Of a DNA stretch of 64,000 nucleotides, positions 33,828 through 43,780 are shown piece by piece; within the stretch, counting starts at the first letter, position 1; every line of letters begins with the position of its first letter. The notes under the pieces are model-generated. The model had not been told where the DNA came from. It worked only from the letters and a program-made list of their open reading frames with translations, and made no database searches. This DNA comes from BOG-931 sp963781725 (GTDB taxonomy: Bacteria; Pseudomonadota; Alphaproteobacteria; Rhizobiales; Xanthobacteraceae): the NCBI GenBank assembly GCA_963781725.1, contig CAWAGV010000002.1, positions 3,977,208 through 4,041,207 on the forward strand, in the 5' to 3' direction. The position numbers and the translations under genes are program-made.

Positions 33828-34313
33828 TTACGCGTGCGGGCGTGCCGCCAGCGCCATACCGATCATGGCGGTGCCGCCGAACACCATATTGATGCCGATG
33901 AGCAGGCCGAGCGCCCATGTCGCGCTTCCCGGCAGGCCGGCGAAGATGATGCCGGCGAGTACCAAGTCAATAATGCCGCTTGCCATCATCCAGCCCCAGC
34001 GCAGCGACTGCTGATTGCGGTGATCGATCGCGTACATGATGGTGATGATGCCTTCCATGATGAAGAAGGTGATCAGCACGATGGTGAGCGAGATCGTTCC
34101 GGAAATCGGCCAGCGCAGCAGTACGAGACCCGCCGCGACAGCGACCACGGCGGAAAACAGCGACCACCAGAAGCCCGGTGCGTTGCGCATGTAAAAAGTG
34201 GTGATCAGGCCGACGATGCCGCTGAACAGGAACAGCCAGCCGATCACCAGCGTGAAGGCCAGCGTCGCGATCGGCGGAACCAGGATCGCGGCAAAGCCGA
34301 GCAGCACCAGCAC
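33828..34313 (-). CDS. HdeD-family (DUF308) membrane protein, N-terminus out of frame
   Basis: 161 codons from a GTG give five or more hydrophobic helices typical of HdeD, the acid-resistance membrane protein family (GWLFLFSGIVGLITTFYMRN and ALGLLIGINMVFGGTAMIGM are conserved segments). The GTG has no ribosome-binding site and would cut the first helix. The natural start is probably the ATG at 34410 (MSTNPVSDE, with AGGGAGA upstream), but that frame runs into unrelated sequence; the family-like stretch AAFRSAIHEHWKLFLIEGIV reads only in the GTG frame. One extra base near 34383 explains both. The gene is therefore a frameshifted copy, a sequencing error, or N-terminally truncated. Confidence 0.75.
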   Translation of the reverse strand: MLVLLGFAAILVPPIATLAFTLVIGWLFLFSGIVGLITTFYMRNAPGFWWSLFSAVVAVAAGLVLLRWPISGTISLTIVLITFFIMEGIITIMYAIDHRNQQSLRWGWMMASGIIDLVLAGIIFAGLPGSATWALGLLIGINMVFGGTAMIGMALAARPHA

Positions 34314-34410
34314 AATCCCTTCGATCAGGAACAGCTTCCAGTGCTCGTGGATGGCGCTTCTGAAGGCGGCCTGGAGTTCCTTGCTCGTCGCTGACCGGGT
34401 TCGTGCTCAT

Positions 34411-34793
34411 TGTGCTCTCCCTTGCTTCAGGCCACCGTCATTATCCCGCCGCGATGACCCGGTTGTGTCGGCAAATCGCTTGAACTGGCGATATTTCGGC
34501 CATTTCGGGCAGCCAGTCTTGCACAAAAGCACTACCGCGCCTATCTACCCTTCGTAGCGTTGATGCTGGCAACGGCTCCGCTGCTTCGACGGCCACGGTT
34601 ACGATAGGGTGACGCCGGATGTACGCGCACTCAGTCGTTCGTGGCCGTTAGCATTTTGCCTCCTCCCGGATTGCCTTCAAAATGACGCGTGGCAATCCGG
34701 CGGCCTGCCCATCCGGACTGTCATAAAACTGTAATCATCCGCCGCCATGTGAGTGACATAAAGTATCATCGCAGGGCTGTAAGGACGCGCGAA
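34411..34793. other. Intergenic region with a structured repeat
   Basis: About 380 bp between the divergent HdeD and cyclic-nucleotide-binding genes. The left part holds the HdeD start region; 34588-34649 holds copy 1 of a structured repeat described separately; no gene is seen. Confidence 0.6.
34588..34649. repeat. Structured dispersed repeat, copy 1
   Basis: Arms acggccacg (34589-34597) and cgtggccgt (34640-34648) are exact complements around a core that contains gacgccggatgtacgcgc. A second copy with the same core lies at 36072-36128. Confidence 0.75.
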
Positions 34794-35165
34794 ATGGCCG
34801 ATATGGCAATCGATTTTGGCATTCTGGCCGGCGCCGGCGCTCCGGTCCGCGAATTCAAGGCCGGCGAGATCATCTTCAAGGAAGGCGATCAGGGCGCCGA
34901 GTTCTTCGTCATCCAGAGCGGCAAGGTCGATATCCAGCTCGGCAACCGGCTGCTCGGTACGCTCGGCGACCACGATATTTTCGGCGAGATGGCGCTGATC
35001 GATCCGGCCCCGCGCAGCGCCACCGCAATCGCGAAAAGCGACGTGAAGGTTGTGCCGGTGGGTGAGAAGCAGTTCCTGTTCCTGGTCAGCCGCACGCCGC
35101 ACTTTGCGCTCAACGTCATGCGCACGCTGGCGCGGCGGCTGCGGACGCAAAACGTCTCGATTTAA
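34794..35165 (+). CDS. Cyclic nucleotide-binding domain protein
   Basis: A 123-residue single-domain cNMP-binding protein. The phosphate-binding cassette FGEMALIDPAPRSATAIA keeps the Gly-Glu and the Arg-Ser-Ala that hold cyclic nucleotides, so ligand binding is likely. There is no helix-turn-helix, so it is not a CRP-type regulator; such short proteins may act as sensors with partners. AAGGA is 8 bases upstream. The gene overlaps no neighbour and stands alone. Confidence 0.88.
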   Translation: MADMAIDFGILAGAGAPVREFKAGEIIFKEGDQGAEFFVIQSGKVDIQLGNRLLGTLGDHDIFGEMALIDPAPRSATAIAKSDVKVVPVGEKQFLFLVSRTPHFALNVMRTLARRLRTQNVSI

Positions 35166-35184
35166 TCGCGCCCGGACTCTCCGT

Positions 35185-35994
35185 TTAACTCTTCAGCTTT
35201 TCGATCAGCGCCATCGCGCCGGCTGGCGCGCGCACTTTGCCCTCGTGGATCACGTAAGCGAACACGTCGTGCGGGGCGGCTTTGGCTGCCTTCGCCGGCT
35301 CGACCTGGGGCAGGTCGTCCGGAGCCTTGCCCTGCGACCACTCCTGCAATCGTTTTGCCCAGGCAGCGATATCCTTCGGCGGATAGGCGGTCGGGATCTT
35401 CTCCTGGCCGCGTTGCAGCCGCGCGTAGACAAAATCTCCGGTGAAATTGGCGATGTTCGGATACTTCACATGGTCGGTATAAACTACGGGCAGCGCGAAT
35501 TCGCGCAGCATTGCAATGAATTCCGAATTGCAGAAACTGTCGTGGCGCACTTCGATGACATGGCGCAGCGCGCGGCCGCCGAGCTTGTCCGGCAACAGTT
35601 CGAGGAAGCCGCCGAAGTCGACGGGATCGAATTTCTTGGTCGGTGCGAACTGCCAGAGCAGGGGGCCGAGATGGTCGCCAAGCTCGGTGACGCCGGAGTC
35701 CAGAAAGCGTTTGATGGAGTTGCCGGCCTCACTGAGCACGCGGCGGTTCACGGCGAAGCGCGGACCTTTCAGCGCGAACACGAAGCCGTCCGGCACCTCG
35801 CTTGCCCATTTGCGATAGGTCGCCGGCGTCTGCGTGCGATAGAACGTGCCGTTGACCTCGATGGAGGTCAGCCGCTCGCTGGCGTAGGACAGTTCCTTCG
35901 CGTGCGGCAATCCTTTCGGATAAAACGTGCCGCGCCATGGCTCGAAGGTCCAGCCGCCGATACCGACGCGGATTTGTCCGGATTTCTGAGTCAT
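35185..35994 (-). CDS. DUF72 family protein
   Basis: A 269-residue DUF72 (YecE-like) TIM-barrel protein: RVGIGGWTFEPWRGTFYP at the start, ERLTSIEVNGTFYRTQTPAT, FALKGPRFAVNRRVL and EVRHDSFCNSEF are the family blocks. Function is not established; a hydrolase or nuclease role has been proposed for the family. Convergent with the cNMP-binding gene, 20 bp between stops. The structured repeat copy 2 lies about 80 bp upstream of its start. Confidence 0.9.
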   Translation of the reverse strand: MTQKSGQIRVGIGGWTFEPWRGTFYPKGLPHAKELSYASERLTSIEVNGTFYRTQTPATYRKWASEVPDGFVFALKGPRFAVNRRVLSEAGNSIKRFLDSGVTELGDHLGPLLWQFAPTKKFDPVDFGGFLELLPDKLGGRALRHVIEVRHDSFCNSEFIAMLREFALPVVYTDHVKYPNIANFTGDFVYARLQRGQEKIPTAYPPKDIAAWAKRLQEWSQGKAPDDLPQVEPAKAAKAAPHDVFAYVIHEGKVRAPAGAMALIEKLKS

Positions 35995-36071
35995 ATCCCT
36001 GTCACCGACCCTTGCTAAACCTCGCCTGCGTTTGACGACGGCCCCGCGTATGTTAACCCCCCGTCGTCGAT

Positions 36072-36128
36072 ACGGCCACGTGCGATTGGGCGACGCCGGA
36101 TGTACGCGCGCCTCTCGTTCGTGGTCGT
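36072..36128. repeat. Structured dispersed repeat, copy 2
   Basis: Arms acggccacg (36072-36080) and cgtggtcgt (36120-36128) pair with one G-U wobble in place of a G-C of copy 1, and the core again has gacgccggatgtacgcgc. It sits between the divergent DUF72 and BKACE genes. Confidence 0.75.
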
Positions 36129-36263
36129 TTGTTTTTTAAGGGCGCGACTCGCGCCGTTCCCGCCGCTATAACTCCCCGCCAGTACAAAAATCTGCGCCTT
36201 GCTTGTTTCGGCCTGCGCCGAGGCATCAAGCGACCAGACATACGGGGAGGTCATCGGAAGGCC

Positions 36264-37151
36264 ATGCAACGCAAAGTCATCATTTCGTGCGCCGTCACCG
36301 GCTCGGCCGACACGCCCGGCCGCAATCCCGCGGTGCCGGTGACGCCGGAGCAGATCGCGCAGTCCTCGATCGATGCGGCCAAGGCCGGCGCCGCGATCGT
36401 GCACATCCATGTGCGCAACCCGCAGACCACCAAACCGAGCATGGACGTCGCGTATTATCGCGAAGCGGTCGAGCGCATTCGGGCGAGCGGCACCGACGTG
36501 CTGATCAATCTCACCACCGGCCCTGGTGCGCGGTTTTATCACGACCCGAACGATGCCTCGAAGCCGGGGCCGGACAGCACGCTCAGATCGCCGGAAGACC
36601 GCGTGCGTCACGTGCTGGAATTGAAGCCCGACATCTGCAGCCTCGACATGGGGAGCCTGAACATGGGCGACCGCGTGTTCATCAATACGCCGTCGCACCT
36701 GCAGCAGATGGCGCTCGCGATCAAGGACGCCGGCGTGACGCCGGAGCTTGAAGTGTTCGAGACCGGGCATCTGCTGCTCGCCAAGCGGTTCCTCGAGAAC
36801 GGCTACGTGAAGGGGCCGGGCATGTTCCAGATCTGCCTCGGCATTTCCTGGGGCCAGCCGGCAACGCCGGAAGCGATGACCTACATGCGCAACCTGCTGC
36901 CGCCGGATGCGACGTGGTTCGCGTTCGGCATTTCGCTGTTTCAGTTCCCGATGGTGGCGCAGACCGTGCTGCTTGGCGGCCATCCGCGCGTCGGGCTCGA
37001 GGACAATATCTATCTGGAAAAAGGCAAGCTGGCGCCGAGCAACGCCGCGCTGGTCGAGAAGGCCGGCAAGATCATCGAAATCCTCGGCGATCACGTCGCG
37101 ACGCCGAACGACGCGCGGAAGATATTGGGGCTGGGCGGGACGAACGCGTAA
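36264..37151 (+). CDS. BKACE family 3-keto-acid cleavage enzyme (DUF849)
   Basis: A 295-residue zinc-dependent beta-keto acid cleavage enzyme, related to Kce of lysine fermentation; it joins a beta-keto acid and acetyl-CoA to give acetoacetate and a new acyl-CoA. KVIISCAVTGSADTPGRNPA opens the TIM barrel, IVHIHVRNP carries the two zinc-binding His, and PELEVFETGHL a conserved acidic site. Substrates vary widely in the family and cannot be read here. AAGG lies upstream of the ATG. It may act with the acyl-CoA and keto-acid enzymes of the window. Confidence 0.92.
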   Translation: MQRKVIISCAVTGSADTPGRNPAVPVTPEQIAQSSIDAAKAGAAIVHIHVRNPQTTKPSMDVAYYREAVERIRASGTDVLINLTTGPGARFYHDPNDASKPGPDSTLRSPEDRVRHVLELKPDICSLDMGSLNMGDRVFINTPSHLQQMALAIKDAGVTPELEVFETGHLLLAKRFLENGYVKGPGMFQICLGISWGQPATPEAMTYMRNLLPPDATWFAFGISLFQFPMVAQTVLLGGHPRVGLEDNIYLEKGKLAPSNAALVEKAGKIIEILGDHVATPNDARKILGLGGTNA

Positions 37152-37205
37152 GACGGTCGCCACGCAGTCAGTCGCCATCGAGCTGCCGAGGAGTTCAAAA
37201 AGCAA

Positions 37206-37231
37206 AAGGCCCGGGATCGCTCCCGGGCCTT
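37206..37231 (-). terminator. Rho-independent terminator of groESL
   Basis: Perfect 11-bp stem aaggcccggga/tcccgggcctt with a 4-base loop. On the reverse strand it is followed by ttgcttttt, so it terminates groES-groEL; it also faces the BKACE gene from the other side. Confidence 0.92.
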
Positions 37232-37257
37232 CGCCTTTCGAAATTCCGATCGACGGA

Positions 37258-38898
<1,641 letters not shown>

Positions 38899-38919
38899 TG
38901 AAATTCACTCCGTTGCTGA

Positions 38920-39014
38920 CCTCACCCTGAGGAGGCGCAAAGCGCCGTCTCGAAGGGTGAGTGCGATAAATTCGTCCTTCGAGATGCGCCCTCCGGGCGC
39001 TCCTCAGGACGAGG
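38920..39014. repeat. REP-like palindrome between groES and groEL
   Basis: Imperfect arms around cctgaggagg...cgc (38920-38938) and gcgctcctcagg (38997-39008) with inner pieces ctcgaagggtgag and cgtccttcgag. It belongs to the same cctgagg...cctcagg type as the repeat between coxD and coxE. In the mRNA it would form a hairpin that could alter the GroES:GroEL ratio. Confidence 0.7.
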
Positions 39015-39021
39015 GTTCTGC

Positions 39022-39336
39022 TTACGCGGCCTTCTTGCGGGCGACGGTCTCGTCGAGCACGCCCATGATGTCGGACTCCTTCATGATCAGGAGCTCCTGG
39101 CCGTCGATCTTGACCTCGGTGCCCGACCATTTGCCGAACAGCACGCGGTCGCCGACCTTGAGGTCGATCGGGATCAGTTTGCCGGCCTCGTCGCGGCCGC
39201 CCGGGCCGACGGCGGTGATTTCGCCCTGTGAGGGTTTCTCTTTGGCGGTGTCGGGGATGATGATGCCGCCGGACGTTTTCTCCTCGGCATCGAGGCGCTT
39301 GACGACGACGCGGTCGTGAAGCGGGCGAAATTTCAT
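39022..39336 (-). CDS. groS: Co-chaperonin GroES (10 kDa)
   Basis: Lid of the GroEL chamber, 104 residues. FRPLHDRVVVKRLDAEEKTS contains the start, GGIIIPDTAKEKPSQGEITA the mobile loop that binds GroEL (GGIIIPD), and VLFGKWSGTEVKIDG the roof-proximal strand. AGGAGG stands just before the ATG. First gene of the operon behind the CIRCE-overlapped promoter. Confidence 0.98.
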   Translation of the reverse strand: MKFRPLHDRVVVKRLDAEEKTSGGIIIPDTAKEKPSQGEITAVGPGGRDEAGKLIPIDLKVGDRVLFGKWSGTEVKIDGQELLIMKESDIMGVLDETVARKKAA

Positions 39337-39758
39337 GGTGTCCTCCTGAGTTATTGGACCGTTTGAGTCTTCGATTAGGGATGTAAGAGACGAGCGAGCC
39401 ACCGCAGGTGCGCCCTTGGACGGCTGCTTGATGCCGACATGGGAGCGAATTTTTTGGCCTGCAAGAGGTGTCGGGGAATTTATTAGCACTCATTAATTGC
39501 GACTGCCAACAGGAACTTCCTGATGGTTAATTCGCGTTCGGTTCCAGGGACTTGGCAAAAATATTCTGCCCGCATCCCGTGCAACCGGCGCCACGCAGAT
39601 GCTGTTGGAATTGCGTCAGGACATTGCGAAAGCAAGCTGTTAGCACTGTGCAAGGATGCTGCTAGTGCCTTGATAATAAACAACTTATTTAATTTTGAGG
39701 CTTGTAATAAATACGCGAGTCTCAAAACATTCCCCGGTGATGGGGATTGGAGGGCACT
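39337..39758. other. groES-usg intergenic region
   Basis: About 420 bp between divergent genes. It holds the groES leader (about 140 nt), the CIRCE/promoter at 39481-39509, and an AT-rich segment around 39665-39725 (ttgataataaa..., tttaatttt, taataaatac) that is the probable usg promoter region. No gene seen. Confidence 0.6.
39481..39509 (-). promoter_or_regulatory. groESL promoter overlapped by a CIRCE element
   Basis: CIRCE (HrcA operator) consensus is TTAGCACTC-N9-GAGTGCTAA. Here 39483-39491 is an exact TTAGCACTC, the spacer is 9 bases, and 39501-39509 is GACTGCCAA, 7 of 9 matches. On the reverse strand, TTGGCA (39509-39504) and CTAATA (39486-39481) form -35 and -10 boxes with a 17-bp spacer, so the repressor HrcA would cover the RNA polymerase site. 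hrcA itself is not in the window. Confidence 0.85.
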
Positions 39759-40055
39759 ATGGTGTCAAAGGAGACGAAAGCGACCTCGGTTTCACCCGCG
39801 TTCCGCAAGCAGCTTGAAGGCTACGGCCTGACCACGGCCAATATCCTGTACCGGCGTCCGGATCACCCGTGGCTGCTGCAAGAGTATGTCTGGCAGGACT
39901 ACGACCTCTGTCCGAACTTCCCGGTGCTGAACAAATTCCTCAATTTCTGGCTGGAGAAGCTCGAAGGGCCGCTGCACTCGGTGACAGTCGCGCATGCGCG
40001 GCTGATCAAGCCGGCGGAAATCCGCGCCATCGGCGGCGAATTCCGCCTGCAGTAG
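39759..40055 (+). CDS. usg: Usg family protein
   Basis: A 98-residue member of the Usg family known from alphaproteobacteria, of uncertain function (the name comes from a gene upstream of another). LEGYGLTTANILYRRPDHPW, LLQEYVWQDYDLCPNFP and KLEGPLHSVTVAHARLIKPA are the conserved blocks, and IRAIGGEFRLQ ends it. The ATG with GGAGGG six bases before is preferred over an upstream TTG. Confidence 0.9.
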   Translation: MVSKETKATSVSPAFRKQLEGYGLTTANILYRRPDHPWLLQEYVWQDYDLCPNFPVLNKFLNFWLEKLEGPLHSVTVAHARLIKPAEIRAIGGEFRLQ

Positions 40056-40059
40056 CCGG

Positions 40060-40320
40060 TTGCACCGCGCCGGGGTCGCATGGTCACCTCTTAAGGACAA
40101 CGCGCAGTGGCTGAATTTCTACAGCCCCCCGCGACGTGCTCGGTTATCCGCTCAAGCCCCTGAACGAATACTTTGCCGGGGAAAAGCGCATTTCCGACGT
40201 CATTCCGGCTACTCCGCCCACGTCGGGTACTGGAAAAATGCGACTGTGATCAGCAGGACGGCAGATCTGATCCGCGGCATTGTCGAGGCCGATGTGAAGC
40301 CCGCAGCCGCAGACGCCTAA
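40060..40320 (+). pseudogene. Degraded C-terminal fragment, possibly alpha/beta-hydrolase-like
   Basis: Two adjacent reading frames hold pieces that read as one protein end. One frame gives WSPLKDNAQWLNFYSP, and after 40130 a shifted frame gives RDVLGYPLKPLNEYFAGEKR, then the first frame resumes with GYSAHVGYWKNATVISRTAD and a stop. The join (NFYS-RDVLGYPLKPL ... H-GYW) resembles the end of an alpha/beta-hydrolase-like protein, recalled by eye only. No start codon or ribosome-binding site supports an intact gene, so I read it as a decayed remnant with two frameshifts. Confidence 0.5.
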
Positions 40321-40345
40321 CAGGCGACGTTTCGTATTCGCGAAA

Positions 40346-41599
40346 TTACGGTGTCAGCACGCCGACGATCGCGCCGAGCAGGCACGTTGTCAGCGTGCCG
40401 GAAACGATCGATTTCAGCCCGAGCGAAATCACCTCGCCGCGCTTCTCCGGGCACATCGTCGACAGTCCCGCGATCATGATGCCGAGCGAGCCGAAATTGG
40501 CGAAGCCGCACATCGCGTAAAGCATGATCAGCCGCGAGCGAGGGTCCAGCGCATCGGCCGGCAGCGCCGCAAGCTGGAGATAGGCGATCAGCTCGTTGAG
40601 CACTGTCTTGATGCCCATCAGGCCGCCGGCGGTGACGGCCTGCGGCCACGGAATGCCCATCAGCCAGCACACCGGCGCCATGATCCAACCGAGCGCGCGC
40701 TGCATCGTCAGCGGCGCGCCGAAAATGTCCGGCAGCAGGCCGAGCATCCCATTGACCAGATAGACCAGCGCCACGAACACGATCAGCATGGCGACGATGT
40801 TGAGCAGCAGTTCGAGCCCGGCGCCGGTGCCCTTGACGATTGCGTCCATCGTGCTGCTGGCGGGCTGCTCGACATCGTCGAGCGTGCCGCCGGTGTGCCT
40901 GTTGTCCGGATCCGGCACCATCAGCAGACTGATGAAGATCGCGGCCGGCGCGCCGAGCACCGAACACACCGCGATATGGCCGGCGGCGTCCGGGATCGCA
41001 TTTGCCAGGATGGTGGCATAGAGCACGAACACCGTGCCGGCGATGCCGGCCATGCCGCCGGTCATGACGATGAACATTTCGCTGCGCGACAGCTTTGCAA
41101 GATACGGCCGGATGAACAGTGGCGCTTCGACTTGGCCGACAAAGATATTGGCCGCGGTGGAAAGCCCCGCCGCGCCGCCGACGTCGAGCGTGCGTTCCAG
41201 CGCCAGCGAAAACCACCGCACGATCGGCGGCATGATGCGCCAGTAGAACAACAGCGACGACAGCACGCTCATCACCAGCACCACCGGCAGCGCCTGGAAC
41301 GCCAGGATGAAATTCGCCCCGGGCGTCTTGGCGTCGAAGGGCAGGGGGCCGCCGCCGACATAGCCGAACACGAACGACGTTCCGGCGCGCGTCGCCGAGG
41401 CGATCGCATCGACCGCGTTGTTGATCCAGACAAACGCGACCTTCACTTGCGGCACCTTGAGCATCAGCGCCGCGAGCGCAAAGGTGACGATGAGGCCGAC
41501 GATCACCGGCCGCCACGGCACTGCACGGCGGTTCTCGCTGATCAGCCAGGCGAAGGCGATGATCGCGATGACGCCGAGCGCGGATTGCAGATTGGACAT
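40346..41599 (-). CDS. Concentrative nucleoside transporter (NupC/CNT family)
   Basis: A 417-residue nucleoside:cation symporter of the CNT family with about 10 helices. Markers are VFVLYATILANAIPDAAGHI, the substrate loop GQVEAPLFIRPYLAKLSRSE (the QTEAP-like motif reads QVEAP), MTGGMAGIAGTVFVLYA and the late YAMCGFANFGSLGIMIAGLS. The start MSNLQSALGVI lies at the position of family N-termini; longer open frame upstream is not conserved. It could take up purine or pyrimidine nucleosides for salvage. Confidence 0.93.
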   Translation of the reverse strand: MSNLQSALGVIAIIAFAWLISENRRAVPWRPVIVGLIVTFALAALMLKVPQVKVAFVWINNAVDAIASATRAGTSFVFGYVGGGPLPFDAKTPGANFILAFQALPVVLVMSVLSSLLFYWRIMPPIVRWFSLALERTLDVGGAAGLSTAANIFVGQVEAPLFIRPYLAKLSRSEMFIVMTGGMAGIAGTVFVLYATILANAIPDAAGHIAVCSVLGAPAAIFISLLMVPDPDNRHTGGTLDDVEQPASSTMDAIVKGTGAGLELLLNIVAMLIVFVALVYLVNGMLGLLPDIFGAPLTMQRALGWIMAPVCWLMGIPWPQAVTAGGLMGIKTVLNELIAYLQLAALPADALDPRSRLIMLYAMCGFANFGSLGIMIAGLSTMCPEKRGEVISLGLKSIVSGTLTTCLLGAIVGVLTP

Positions 41600-41754
41600 C
41601 GCTTTTCTGGAAGCCCCGAATTCCCGCCGGAAAATCGTTATATCCGTTCCGCGGCGCGGTGCGAAAGCAAAAGCCACCAAAAGCCGACATGCCAAAAAGC
41701 TGCAATTGCCCTTGGCGGAAATTGCGCCTACAGCCTGACCGGGGGCGAACCACG

Positions 41755-42816
41755 ATGACAACGCCGCAGCCAGCGCCGTCCGGCGAATCCGGCTTTCAGC
41801 TTTCGCGCAGTGCGGTCTTTCCGCTGGTCGGAAACCGTTCGACGTGGGCGCAGGAACATCTGCTGCCGGTGCTCGCCACCATCGTCGTCGCGCTGGCGCT
41901 GATGGTGATGTTCGATCCGGCGGCGACCGGCAAGGACCGGACCGCACAAGCCTGGCGGATGTATGTGGCGCTGGCCGTCTACATCGCCTTCATCACGAAC
42001 TACTACATCAACCAGATGTGCGGCCGCCCCAAGCGGTTGTGGGCGCTCGCCGCGGTCGCCTTTTTGACCGCAATCCTGTTGGGCACGCCGCTGTGGGACG
42101 CCTGGTATTATTTTTTCTATACGGTGATCCCCGGGGCGGAGCTGGAGAAATCGGCAAGCATCGTCCAAAATTTCGCCGGGTTCTTCTTTGCCACCGGACT
42201 GGGCGAGGAAGGCTTCAAGGCGCTTCCCCTGCTGGCGCTGGCGTCGATCGGCGCCATGCTGGCCTGGTTCTGCCGTCACGCCAAAGGCCGTTGCGGCCGG
42301 CTATCCGCTTTCCTCAACCGCCAGCTTGGATTGCGCGAGCCGCGTGACGGCATCGTTTTCGGCGTGGCGTCCGGCGCCGGCTTTTTCATCAGCGAGACGC
42401 TCGGCGAATACGTGCCGCAGATCATGTCAAAGGCCAAATATGCCGGCGACCAGGCGTTCGACGGCATGGTGGTTCTGCTGTCGCGTGGCCTGCCGGACAT
42501 GGTCGAACACTCGGCGTGGGCCGGACTGTTCGGCTATTTCATCGGCCTTTCGGTGCTGCGGCCGGGACGGGCGTTCCTGCTGCTGCCGCTCGGATGGTTG
42601 AGCGCTGCTGCGCTTCATGGCGCCTGGGACGGCTTCGCCGCCCTGGACAACGGGGCCGTCGTGCTCGGCGCCTGGCTGACCATCGGCGTGCTGAGCTATG
42701 CGCTGCTCGCCGGCGCGATCTTCAAGGCCCGCGAGATTTCGCCTGCCGGCGCCGCGTCAGCACCACAAGGCGCGGTGGCCGCGTCGTCGGCCGATCCACT
42801 GGACGATTCCGGCTAG
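41755..42816 (+). CDS. PrsW-family glutamic-type intramembrane protease
   Basis: A 353-residue multi-pass protein (about eight helices) of the PrsW/CPBP-related family. The three family motifs are present: GEEGFKALP (EExxK), the SGAGFFISETLGE block after DGIVFGV, and the His motifs EHSAWAGLFGYFIG and LHGAWDG. B. subtilis PrsW starts regulated proteolysis of the anti-sigma factor RsiW; here an ECF sigma/anti-sigma pair lies 2.6 kb away, which makes such a link possible but unproven. The N-terminal 40 residues are soluble; the C-terminal 35 are low-complexity. Confidence 0.8.
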   Translation: MTTPQPAPSGESGFQLSRSAVFPLVGNRSTWAQEHLLPVLATIVVALALMVMFDPAATGKDRTAQAWRMYVALAVYIAFITNYYINQMCGRPKRLWALAAVAFLTAILLGTPLWDAWYYFFYTVIPGAELEKSASIVQNFAGFFFATGLGEEGFKALPLLALASIGAMLAWFCRHAKGRCGRLSAFLNRQLGLREPRDGIVFGVASGAGFFISETLGEYVPQIMSKAKYAGDQAFDGMVVLLSRGLPDMVEHSAWAGLFGYFIGLSVLRPGRAFLLLPLGWLSAAALHGAWDGFAALDNGAVVLGAWLTIGVLSYALLAGAIFKAREISPAGAASAPQGAVAASSADPLDDSG

Positions 42817-42831
42817 AGACGTGGCTGGAGC

Positions 42832-43113
42832 TTATCGCCGTGGCAGCTTGCGTTGCGTCTCGTCGGCGGCCGGCGTCAGCGCGCTTGTGGCGGCAAGCCA
42901 CGGCATCCACGCCATCTGCATCGCTTGGGCCCAGAACGTAAAAGGATTGGCGGCTTCGAAGAAGCGGCCAAACGCTTCGAACGACGGCGTTGCCTGGAGG
43001 TGAATGGAAATGCGCTCTGCATCCTGCGACTGCTCGCGCGTGATCTCGATATCCAGCCCGGGCAGGCGTGCGGTCGCCCGCATCATATCGCGCTCGGGAA
43101 GCTCTCCGGTCAC
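42832..43113 (-). CDS. Conserved hypothetical protein
   Basis: A 93-residue protein without a named domain. The middle is phasin-like in flavour (LQATPSFEAFGRFFEAANPF, then FWAQAMQMAWMPWLAATSAL), a pattern I recall in short hypothetical proteins of Bradyrhizobium. It is convergent with the PrsW-type gene, 15 bp between stops. Coding is likely because of this pattern, but the function is unknown. Confidence 0.6.
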   Translation of the reverse strand: MTGELPERDMMRATARLPGLDIEITREQSQDAERISIHLQATPSFEAFGRFFEAANPFTFWAQAMQMAWMPWLAATSALTPAADETQRKLPRR

Positions 43114-43256
43114 GCGTCATCTCCATCGTGGCTTTGCGCCGTCGCTAGCGGCGCTTGGCGGCATTATTGCGGCCTCGGGGTATGTAACAGCCCGGCGACA
43201 GCGACGCAAAATTTTACCGGGAGTCTTACCCGCGCGCGCTGTAGGATTGCCGGTCA

Positions 43257-43757
43257 ATGACATTCGACCTTCTATCGCCGTTGCCGCTCACGGAATGCGT
43301 GCGCCGGCTGCGCGCCGCGACCGACGGGATGTGGTCGATCGGCGGCAGCAAGCCCGTTCAGGGCTCGGTGAGCGACACAGCGATCCGGCTGCGCAAGCGC
43401 ATTTATTACCGCAACTCGTTCCAGTGCTGGCTGTCGGCGAAACTCTCCGAGGACAACGGACAGACGCGGCTGCACTGTACGGTCGGCCTGCATCCTTTCG
43501 TTCGCCGGTTTCTGGAGATCTGGATTGGCATTGTTTTTGTCGTGGGCCTCACCATGACGATGCAGACGACGTGGCTGTGGCTGCGCGGCAGCCCATTGTC
43601 GCCGAACGCCTGGCTCGGCATCGTCTTTCCCTTGATCATGGCGGGCTTTGCCGTCCTGCTGTTGAAATTCGGTAACGCCCTGGCGCAGGACGAGCCGGCT
43701 TTTCTGATCGAATTCCTCGCGCGTACGATCGATGCGTGCGCGGCGGCAGAGCCGTAG
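43257..43757 (+). CDS. Hypothetical protein with two membrane helices
   Basis: 166 residues. The first 80 are soluble (RIYYRNSFQCWLSAKLSED looks like a beta-rich fold); residues about 86-108 and 122-145 are hydrophobic helices, followed by a short acidic tail. No family recognised. It is convergent with the subtilisin-like gene, 23 bp between stops. Confidence 0.65.
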   Translation: MTFDLLSPLPLTECVRRLRAATDGMWSIGGSKPVQGSVSDTAIRLRKRIYYRNSFQCWLSAKLSEDNGQTRLHCTVGLHPFVRRFLEIWIGIVFVVGLTMTMQTTWLWLRGSPLSPNAWLGIVFPLIMAGFAVLLLKFGNALAQDEPAFLIEFLARTIDACAAAEP

Positions 43758-43780
43758 CGGAGCTATTGTGCCGCTTGCCG

